Source of the DNA: Micromonospora sp. U21
GTDB lineage: Bacteria > Actinomycetota > Actinomycetes > Mycobacteriales > Micromonosporaceae
Assembly: GCF_018070045.1 (NCBI RefSeq)
Contig: NZ_JAGPYK010000015.1
Location: 1 to 61,643 of the forward strand
Direction: 5' to 3'
Length of the DNA: 61,643 nt
Of this stretch, positions 53,320 through 59,773 are shown in pieces; the stretch's first letter is position 1; each line of letters begins with the position of its first letter. Position numbers and translations under genes: made by a program. The notes beneath the pieces are model-generated. The model saw only the letters and a list, made by a program, of their open reading frames with translations, was not told where the DNA came from and did not search any database.

Positions 53320-53352
53320 CCCGGGCGGGCGGCACCTCGCCGCCCGCCCGGG
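53320..53352. terminator. Bidirectional hairpin between convergent genes
   Basis: CCCGGGCGGGCGGC pairs perfectly with GCCGCCCGCCCGGG (14 bp) around ACCTC. Confidence 0.8.
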
Positions 53353-53392
53353 CCGGCCGACGAAGCGGGCCCGGTCGGCACAGCGGGACCGG

Positions 53393-54016
53393 TCAGCGCA
53401 GCAGACCGAAGACCACCCCGGCGATCAGTGCGCCGAGCACGCCGCCGGCCAGCACCTGCGGGACGGTGTGGTCCCGTAGCCGCACCCGGGACCAGCCGAC
53501 CACGCCCAGCAGCGGCGCGGTGACGAGCAGGTGGGTCCCGAAGGTCAGCACCAGAATGATCAGCGTGCCGGCAGCCACCGCCGAGTGGATCGACATCTTC
53601 CACCAGTGGCTCACCGACACCGCGACCACCAGCCCGACCAGCCCGGCCACCGCCAGTGCCAGCAACGGACGCGGTGCGCCGAGCACGGCGAGCAGGGCCA
53701 GCCCGGCGGCGACCGAGCCGAGGCCGACCAGCAACGGCACCCGGCGCTGCTCCCGACGGCCGATGTGGTGGTCCGTGAGCCGACCACGGCGTACCCCGCC
53801 GACGATGTAGGCGAACGGAATGCCGGTGACGAAGAGCGTGGCGAGCAGACCCCACACCAGACCGTGACCGGCACTGCGGGAGCTGTGCCAGCTCACGGCG
53901 ACCATCAGCAGCGACACCAGCACGGCGGGCGCGGTCAGCTCGGTGACCAGCCGGGCGACCCGCAACCCCGGGCCCGGCCGGGCGGTGACCGGGCGGAGTT
54001 CCGCACCGCCGCCCAC
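53393..54016 (-). CDS. PAP2-like membrane phosphatase
   Basis: A 207-residue membrane protein with about six helices. HWWKMSIHSAVAAG and WSRVRLRDHTVPQVLAGGVLGAL correspond in order to the PAP2 motifs PSGHS and SRxxxxxH-x3-D, but the first motif reads SIHSA and the final Asp is not obvious, so activity may differ from classical lipid phosphatases. Such short PAP2 relatives are common in actinobacteria. The likely substrate would be an isoprenoid or phosphatidic lipid phosphate, inferred from fold only. GTG 54016 starts just after the Pro/Thr-rich gene on the same strand, 65 bp away. Confidence 0.72.
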   Translation of the reverse strand: MGGGAELRPVTARPGPGLRVARLVTELTAPAVLVSLLMVAVSWHSSRSAGHGLVWGLLATLFVTGIPFAYIVGGVRRGRLTDHHIGRREQRRVPLLVGLGSVAAGLALLAVLGAPRPLLALAVAGLVGLVVAVSVSHWWKMSIHSAVAAGTLIILVLTFGTHLLVTAPLLGVVGWSRVRLRDHTVPQVLAGGVLGALIAGVVFGLLR

Positions 54017-54081
54017 GCCACCCCCTCCGGTACGCCCCTATCGCCGACCGCCGCCGGCACCGGGTCGGTCGCGCCTGATCG

Positions 54082-54903
54082 TCACCGTACCGCCGGGGAC
54101 ACCGTACGGGACGTCGGTCCGGCCAGCGGCCATGGACCGGCCGTGGGGGTCGGCCGACCGACCGGTGACGTCGCGACGGTCGGGCTGGGCCGGCTGGGCG
54201 GGGAACCGGGGGTGGGCGGCGCCGTGGGCGTGGCGGCCGGGAGGGACACCGTGCTGGTCGGCACGGCGGTCGCGCTCGGGGGGTCGGTCGCGGTCGGCGG
54301 GTCCGTCACCGTGGGCGTCGTCGGCGCGGTCGCCGTCGGGCTCGGCGTCGGAGTCGGCGTCGGAGTCGGGTCGGGAGCCGGCGGGCCGGTCGGCGAGGGC
54401 GCCGGCGGCGGGCTGTGCGGGGGTGAGGCCGGCGGCGTGCTCCGGGTGGGTCTCGGCGACGGTGGCGGCGGCACCACCCGGGGGACCGTCCCCGGGTCGG
54501 CCCCGGTCGGGCCCGGATCCGTCCCGTCCTGGTCACGTCGGGGAGCCGCCGCCAGCCAGCCTGCGGTCGCGGTGGGGCTGACGCTGGGCGTGGCGGGTGA
54601 CGGCAGGGCCGGCTGGCTGGTTGCCGGCAGCGGGATCACCACCGGCCCGACCGACGGGGTCGGGATGAACGGCGTGCTGCTGTCCGGCAGCGCCGTGCTG
54701 CCCGGGGTGGCCGAGCCCGCGCTGATGGCCGCGATGATGGGCATCGACGCGGTGCCGGCCAGCAGCGCGACGGTGAGCAGGTAACCCCGGGAGGGGCCGC
54801 CGGCGCCGGACGCGCGGTGCGCGCCGATCACCCGGCGGTAGCCGCCGGCCGACCGGTGTCGGCCGAGCGCGGGTGTGCCGGGACCGTCACCTGGCTCGTA
54901 CAC
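54082..54903 (-). CDS. Single-pass surface protein with long Pro/Thr-rich stalk
   Basis: A 273-residue protein with a basic cytosolic N-terminus (RHRSAGGYRRVIGAHRASG), one membrane helix (GYLLTVALLAGTASMPIIAAISAG, about residues 40-63) and an external tail of about 200 residues almost wholly Pro, Thr, Ser and Ala (PTPTPTPTPSPTATAPTTPT). That composition suggests a mannosylated, mucin-like stalk. No folded domain is visible. GTG 54903 follows GGGG by 6 nt. The low-complexity tail makes the exact residues assembly-sensitive. Confidence 0.65.
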   Translation of the reverse strand: MYEPGDGPGTPALGRHRSAGGYRRVIGAHRASGAGGPSRGYLLTVALLAGTASMPIIAAISAGSATPGSTALPDSSTPFIPTPSVGPVVIPLPATSQPALPSPATPSVSPTATAGWLAAAPRRDQDGTDPGPTGADPGTVPRVVPPPPSPRPTRSTPPASPPHSPPPAPSPTGPPAPDPTPTPTPTPSPTATAPTTPTVTDPPTATDPPSATAVPTSTVSLPAATPTAPPTPGSPPSRPSPTVATSPVGRPTPTAGPWPLAGPTSRTVSPAVR

Positions 54904-55428
54904 CGCACACCCCTTGTCATCAGCCGTCGGAGGACGCGGAAGGACGTCGCCGGTTGGAAAACCCCGGCAATTCACCCGATCGGCGCGATCCTGCGGTAAA
55001 CAGCCTCGCCCAGTTACCCTGCGTCAGCCAACCTCCACTGCGTGTCGACACGCGGAGATGGCCCGAACGGTGACGAACCATCGCCGGTAGGCCCGGTGGG
55101 CACGGTCGGGCACGATGACGACAAAGAGCCTCAAACTGGGGGCGGTCGGAATGCGGGGCGGGCGTACTGTGGGCGCGCTCACCTGCTCTGCGAATATGGA
55201 GCACGACGGCAACGCAGCCGTGACCTCCGCGCACCCTCGCGGCAGGCGCGGTTGAGCGCCGGCGCTCCCGAACCGGGTTCGGCCAGAATCCGGCTCACGC
55301 CGCGCGGCAACCCCCACCGGGGCTAGGCGCGGCCGCCAGGAACCGGTCCGGCAGCAGCCGGACAGGCGCACGAGTTGCGCGGCCGGGTGACCCCCCGGTG
55401 CCGACGCAGACACGACAGGGAGAGACGG
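54904..55428. other. 525-bp intergenic region before the dehydrogenase operon
   Basis: No convincing gene. It holds a perfect 14-bp palindrome GCGTGTCGACACGC at 55040-55053 and a TACTGT -10-like box at 55165-55170 on the plus strand, either of which could belong to the operon promoter. A 46-codon plus-strand reading frame at 55116-55256 lacks an RBS and recognisable sequence. Promoters for both the leftward surface gene and the rightward operon must lie here. Confidence 0.55.
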
Positions 55429-56604
55429 ATGGCAAAGGGCGACCCCGGGGGCACCACCCGCGGCAGGCGGGCAGCACCCCGCTCCAGGAAGAGCGCGGCC
55501 GGCGACCCCGAGCTGGTGCAGCTGCTCACCCCCGAAGGCGAGCGGATCGAGAGCGTCACCGGGCCGGACGGCAACGAGTATCGCGTCGACTTCACCGACG
55601 AGGAGTACCGCGGGCTCTACCGCGACCTCGTGCTGGTCCGCAAGCTGGACGCCGAGGCGACCGCACTCCAGCGCCAGGGCGAGCTGGGCATCTGGGCCAG
55701 CCTGCTCGGCCAGGAGGCGGCGCAGGTCGGCTCCGGGCGGGCGCTGCGCACCCAGGACATGGCCTTCCCGACCTACCGGGAGCACGGCGTCCTCTACTGC
55801 CGCGGCATCGACCCGATCATGCCGCTCGGCCTGTTCCGCGGCGTCGACCAGGGCGGCTGGGACCCGAACGAGTTCAAGTTCAACATGTACACGATCGTGA
55901 TCGGGGCGCAGACCCTGCACGCGACCGGCTACGCCATGGGCATCACCATGGACGGCAAGACCGGCACCGACGACGGCGAAGCGGTGATCGCCTACTTCGG
56001 CGACGGGGCCACCAGCCAGGGTGACGTCAACGAGGCGTTCGTCTGGGCCGGCGTGTTCAACGCGCCGATGGTCTTCTTCTGCCAGAACAACCAGTACGCC
56101 ATCTCCGAGCCTCTGGAGCGGCAGACCCGGATCCCGCTCTACCAGCGGGCCGCCGGCTTCGGCTTCCCCGGCATCCGGGTGGACGGCAACGACGTGCTGG
56201 CCACGTACGCGGTCACCCGCACCGCGCTGGACAACGCCCGGCACGGGCAGGGCCCGAGCCTGATTGAGGCGTACACCTACCGGATGGGCGCGCACACCAC
56301 CTCCGACGACCCGACCCGCTACCGGATCGCCAGCGAGGTCGAGGCGTGGCAGGCCAAGGACCCGATCGCCCGGGTCAGGGCATTCCTGGAGAAGCAGCAG
56401 ATCGCCGACGCGGACTTCTTCGCCGAGGTCGACGAGCAGGCCCGCCGCGAGTCGGTGCACCTGCGCGAGCGGGTGCTCGCCATGCCCAACCCGGAGCCGG
56501 TGACGATGTTCGACCACGTCTACCCGAACGGGTCTCCGCTGCTCGACGAGCAGCGCGCACAGTTCAGCCGCTACATGGAGTCGTTCGAGGGGAGCGCCCA
56601 CTGA
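55429..56604 (+). CDS. 2-oxoacid dehydrogenase E1 alpha subunit
   Basis: Thiamine-diphosphate subunit of 391 residues in a pyruvate or branched-chain 2-oxoacid dehydrogenase complex. The TPP motif is FGDGATSQGDVNEAFVWAGVFNAPMVFFCQNNQYAIS (about 187-225). QDMAFPTYREHGVLYCRGID and the phospho-loop-like YRMGAHTTSDDPTRYR are typical of alpha subunits. An extended N-terminus of about 35 basic and Gly residues precedes the domain. GGGAGAG stands just before ATG 55429. Start and stop overlaps show it is the first gene of an E1alpha-E1beta-E2 operon. The TYREHG loop is compatible with either PDH or BCKDH. Confidence 0.92.
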   Translation: MAKGDPGGTTRGRRAAPRSRKSAAGDPELVQLLTPEGERIESVTGPDGNEYRVDFTDEEYRGLYRDLVLVRKLDAEATALQRQGELGIWASLLGQEAAQVGSGRALRTQDMAFPTYREHGVLYCRGIDPIMPLGLFRGVDQGGWDPNEFKFNMYTIVIGAQTLHATGYAMGITMDGKTGTDDGEAVIAYFGDGATSQGDVNEAFVWAGVFNAPMVFFCQNNQYAISEPLERQTRIPLYQRAAGFGFPGIRVDGNDVLATYAVTRTALDNARHGQGPSLIEAYTYRMGAHTTSDDPTRYRIASEVEAWQAKDPIARVRAFLEKQQIADADFFAEVDEQARRESVHLRERVLAMPNPEPVTMFDHVYPNGSPLLDEQRAQFSRYMESFEGSAH

Positions 56605-57593
56605 TGGCCACGGAGACGCTCACCCTCGGCAAGGCCCTCAACACCGGTCTGCGCCGCGCCCTCGAGAACGACCCCAAGGTCATCATCATGGGCGAGGACG
56701 TCGGCAAGCTCGGCGGCGTGTTCCGGATCACCGACGGGCTCCAGAAGGACTTCGGCGACCAGCGGGTGATCGACACCCCGCTGGCCGAGTCCGGCATCAT
56801 CGGCACCGCGGTCGGCCTGGCCATCCGCGGCTTCCGGCCGGTCTGCGAGATCCAGTTCGACGGCTTCGTCTACCCCGCGTACGACCAGATCGTGTCGCAG
56901 GTGGCGAAGATGCACTACCGCTCGCGCGGCAAGCTCAGCATCCCGATGGTGATCCGGATCCCCTTCGGTGGCGGCATCGGCGCTGTCGAGCACCACTCGG
57001 AGTCGCCGGAGGCGTACTTCGCGCACACCGCCGGCCTGAAGGTGGTGTCCTGCGCCAACCCGCAGGACGCGTACGTGATGATCCAGCAGGCCATCGCCTC
57101 GGACGACCCGATCGTCTTCCTGGAGCCCAAGCGGCGCTACTGGGAGAAGGGGCAGGTCGACCTGGACGCGCCGCTGTCCGACGCGTACCCGCTGCACTCG
57201 GCCCGGGTGGTCCGGCCCGGCACCGACGTGACCGTGCTGGCGTACGGGCCGATGGTCCGGACGTGCCTGGAGGCGGCGACCGCCGCCGCCGAGGACGGCC
57301 GGGAGCTGGAGGTCATCGACCTGCGCTCGCTCTCCCCGCTGGACCTGGCCGCGGCCTACGAGTCGGTGAAGCGCACCGGCCGCGCGGTGGTGGTGCACGA
57401 GGCGCCGTCCAACATCGGCCTCGGCGCCGAGCTGGCCGCGCGGATCACCGAGGAGTGCTTCTACTCCCTGGAGTCGCCGGTGCTGCGCGTGACCGGCTTC
57501 GACACCCCCTACCCGGCCGCCCGGGTGGAGGAGGAGTACCTGCCCGACCTCGACCGGGTGCTCGACGCCGTCGACCGCACCTTCGGCTGGTGA
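56604..57593 (+). CDS. 2-oxoacid dehydrogenase E1 beta subunit
   Basis: A 329-residue beta subunit that completes the TPP site. Conserved parts are IIMGEDVGKLGGVFRITDGL, VIDTPLAESGIIGTAVGLAIRGFRPVCEIQFDGFVYPAYDQIVSQVAKMHYRSRG, IGAVEHHSESPEAYFAHTAGLKVV and DLRSLSPLD. The HHSESPEAYFAH loop carries the catalytic His. ATG 56604 overlaps the E1alpha stop by one base (TGATG). It is followed by the E2 gene after 5 bp. Assignment to PDH versus BCKDH is not settled by the sequence alone. Confidence 0.92.
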   Translation: MATETLTLGKALNTGLRRALENDPKVIIMGEDVGKLGGVFRITDGLQKDFGDQRVIDTPLAESGIIGTAVGLAIRGFRPVCEIQFDGFVYPAYDQIVSQVAKMHYRSRGKLSIPMVIRIPFGGGIGAVEHHSESPEAYFAHTAGLKVVSCANPQDAYVMIQQAIASDDPIVFLEPKRRYWEKGQVDLDAPLSDAYPLHSARVVRPGTDVTVLAYGPMVRTCLEAATAAAEDGRELEVIDLRSLSPLDLAAAYESVKRTGRAVVVHEAPSNIGLGAELAARITEECFYSLESPVLRVTGFDTPYPAARVEEEYLPDLDRVLDAVDRTFGW

Positions 57594-57598
57594 GCGGC

Positions 57599-59074
57599 AT
57601 GTCCCGGATCAAGGAGTTCAACCTGCCCGACCTGGGCGAGGGGTTGACCGAGGGCGAGATCCTGTCCTGGCTGGTCAAGGTCGGCGACACCATCGAGCTG
57701 AACCAGCCGATCGTCGAGGTGGAGACGGCGAAGGCGGCCGTGGAGATCCCGGCGAAGTGGGCCGGCCAGGTCCAGGCGATCTTCCACCCGGAGGGCACCA
57801 CGGTCGAGGTCGGTACGCCGATCATCGCGATCGACACCGACCCGGGCGCCGGCCCGCTGGACGCGCCGTCGACCACGGCCACGCCCGGCGGCGACCTGCC
57901 CACCCCGTCGGCAGCCTCGCTGGCCGCCGTCGAGGTGGCGCCGGCCGAGGGCATGGTCGAGCCCGGTCTGATCGGCGGCCCCGCCCCGGGTGGGCGGACC
58001 GCGGTGCTGGTCGGCTACGGCCCGCGTACCACCGCCGCGAAGCGCCGCCCGCGCAAGGGAGGCGTCCCGGCGCAGGCCGCGACGACGCCCACGCCGATGC
58101 CGGCCGCGACGGCGCCGGCTCCGCAGCCGGTGGCCGCGCCGGCGTCTGCCCACGACGGGCAGGGTGCTGCGACGACCGGCGGGCCGGTGCTGGCCAAGCC
58201 GCCGGTGCGCAAGCTCGCCAAGGACCTCGGGGTCGACCTGAGGACGCTGACCGGTTCGGGTCCGCTGGGCTCGATCACCCGGGAGGACGTGCAGCAGGCG
58301 GCGACCGGGGCCGTGGTGGCGGCCGAGCCGATCAGGGCGACGTCGGTGGCGACGAGCGCCGCCAGCTTCGGCGCGGACCGCGAGCAGCGCATCCCGGTCA
58401 AGGGGGTACGCAAGCTCACCGCCGAGAACATGTCCCGCTCGGCATTCACCGCCCCGCACGTGACGGAGTTCCTGACCGTCGACGTGACCCGGGCGATGAA
58501 GGCGCTGGACCGGCTGCGTGGCCGGCGGGAGTGGCGCGACGTCCGGGTTTCTCCGCTGCTGCTGGTGGCGAAGGCCGTGCTCCTGGCGGTCAAGCGGCAC
58601 CCGATGGTCAACTCGACCTGGGCCGGCGACGAGATCGTGGTCAAGGAGTACGTCAACCTCGGCATCGCGGCGGCCACCGAGCGCGGCCTCATCGTGCCGA
58701 ACGTCAAGGACGCCGGCCGGCTCTCGCTACGCGAGCTGGCGGACGCGCTGAACGACCTGGTGCAGACGGCGAAGTCCGGCCGGACCTCGCCGGCGGACAT
58801 GTCCGGCGGCACCCTGACCATCACCAACGTGGGGGTGTTCGGGGTGGACACCGGTACGCCGATCCTGCCGCCGGGTGAGTCGGCGATCCTGGCCTTCGGC
58901 GCGGTGCGGGAGATGCCCTGGGTGCACAAGGGCAAGGTCAAGGCTCGTCAGGTCACCACACTGGGGTTGAGCTTCGACCACCGGATCATCGACGGTGAGC
59001 TGGGCTCGAAGTTCCTGCGCGACATCGGCGACTTCCTCGCCGACCCGGAGGCGGCGCTGCTCGCCTGGACCTGA
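57599..59074 (+). CDS. Dihydrolipoamide acyltransferase (E2)
   Basis: E2 core of 491 residues. A single N-terminal lipoyl domain (FNLPDLGEGLTEGEILSW, lipoyl-Lys in VEVETAKAAVEIPAKW, about residue 44) is followed by a long Ala/Pro linker. The E1/E3-binding domain is KPPVRKLAKDLGVDLRTLTGSGPLGSITREDVQ. The catalytic domain ends with TLGLSFDHRIIDGELGSKFL (DHRxxDG). One lipoyl domain and the DLGEG start fit BkdC/PdhC-type E2. No E3 gene or Lrp/AsnC regulator is adjacent. A terminator follows at 59091. Confidence 0.92.
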   Translation: MSRIKEFNLPDLGEGLTEGEILSWLVKVGDTIELNQPIVEVETAKAAVEIPAKWAGQVQAIFHPEGTTVEVGTPIIAIDTDPGAGPLDAPSTTATPGGDLPTPSAASLAAVEVAPAEGMVEPGLIGGPAPGGRTAVLVGYGPRTTAAKRRPRKGGVPAQAATTPTPMPAATAPAPQPVAAPASAHDGQGAATTGGPVLAKPPVRKLAKDLGVDLRTLTGSGPLGSITREDVQQAATGAVVAAEPIRATSVATSAASFGADREQRIPVKGVRKLTAENMSRSAFTAPHVTEFLTVDVTRAMKALDRLRGRREWRDVRVSPLLLVAKAVLLAVKRHPMVNSTWAGDEIVVKEYVNLGIAAATERGLIVPNVKDAGRLSLRELADALNDLVQTAKSGRTSPADMSGGTLTITNVGVFGVDTGTPILPPGESAILAFGAVREMPWVHKGKVKARQVTTLGLSFDHRIIDGELGSKFLRDIGDFLADPEAALLAWT

Positions 59075-59090
59075 CCGTCCGAACGCCAGC

Positions 59091-59134
59091 CACGGCCGGT
59101 GTGCCACGGGTTAACGCCCGGCACACCGGCCGTG
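59091..59134 (+). terminator. Hairpin after E2
   Basis: CACGGCCGGTGTGCC pairs perfectly with GGCACACCGGCCGTG (15 bp). The loop can fold further. Confidence 0.8.
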
Positions 59135-59184
59135 TCCGTTGGGCGACGAAACCGTCGGCGCGCAGGCCCCCTGACCTTTGATTG

Positions 59185-59210
59185 TTAGGCAGGTGTCTCA
59201 GCTCACCTAA
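59185..59210. promoter_or_regulatory. Nested inverted repeat before the small peptide gene
   Basis: TTAGG...CCTAA ends enclose AGGTG-N8-CACCT. The region is AT-rich and lies 83 bp before ATG 59293. It resembles an operator or promoter; it is not a standard iron box. Confidence 0.4.
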
Positions 59211-59292
59211 TAATCGATGGAAGTTGGCCGGGTTCTGGGGTTGAATAGATGCATCAGGGGCCAACAACCGAATAGCCAGGGAGATCCACCAA

Positions 59293-59430
59293 ATGAGCAT
59301 GATCGAGCGAATCCGCAACCACCGCGACGCCACCCGACGCGCCCGTGCCATTGAGCACGCGCTGCGCTCGGCGAACTCGCCGGCCGTTCGCGAGGAACTC
59401 CTCATCATCGCCCAGCGTCACATGGGCTGA
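59293..59430 (+). CDS. 45-residue basic peptide
   Basis: MSMIERIRNHRDATRRARAIEHALRSANSPAVREELLIIAQRHMG is the whole idea of this gene in two halves: a basic helix of about 25 residues (MSMIERIRNHRDATRRARAI) and a hydrophobic-acidic second helix. GGGAGA stands 9 nt before ATG 59293. Strong RBS, AT-rich promoter region and own terminator argue that it is real. Similar short peptides occur in other actinobacteria from memory. No function known; it could bind nucleic acid or a partner. Confidence 0.7.
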   Translation: MSMIERIRNHRDATRRARAIEHALRSANSPAVREELLIIAQRHMG

Positions 59431-59461
59431 CGCTCCACGACATTCCTCACCTCCTCCAGAT

Positions 59462-59495
59462 CGATGGCCCGCCCGGCCCACCGGGCGGGCCATCG
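59462..59495 (+). terminator. Hairpin after the 45-residue peptide gene
   Basis: CGATGGCCCGCCCGG pairs perfectly with CCGGGCGGGCCATCG (15 bp) around CCCA, followed by GCGTTT. Confidence 0.82.
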
Positions 59496-59773
59496 GCGTT
59501 TCCTCACCTCGCGGCACCGGGATTCCGCCGTGCCGCAGCGCCCGGTACGGTGGGCTTCGGTCGCCGCCCGCCGGCCCGGCACCGGCCGAGCCGATAGAAG
59601 CTGCTCGACACCGACCGGCAACGCGGAGTGACGACCGGTGCTCCTTGGACACCCCGTGCGGCCACCGGATACGGTGCGGGGAGCCGGCACGGCGGTACGC
59701 CGGCGACGCCGGCAGCCATGCCGAGGAGACCGATCGGCACCGGCGGCCGACATGTGATGGAGGAGGCGCACCG
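59496..59773. other. Gap before the Trp/Gln-rich gene
   Basis: No gene or repeat seen. It should contain the promoter of the gene that starts at 59774, but no convincing -35/-10 pair stands out. Confidence 0.5.

Noticed and set aside
53943..54784. Gly/Val-rich plus-strand frames across 54.0-54.8 kb
   Set aside because: They are the reverse reading of the Pro/Thr-rich stalk gene and lack their own start signals.
55116..55256. 46-codon frame in the gap before the dehydrogenase operon
   Set aside because: No ribosome binding site, no family resemblance and unusual codon use for this genome.
59185..59210. Iron box (IdeR/DmdR type) before the small peptide gene
   Set aside because: Ends TTAGG and CCTAA match, but the total length is 26 bp, not 19, and the centre does not follow the consensus.
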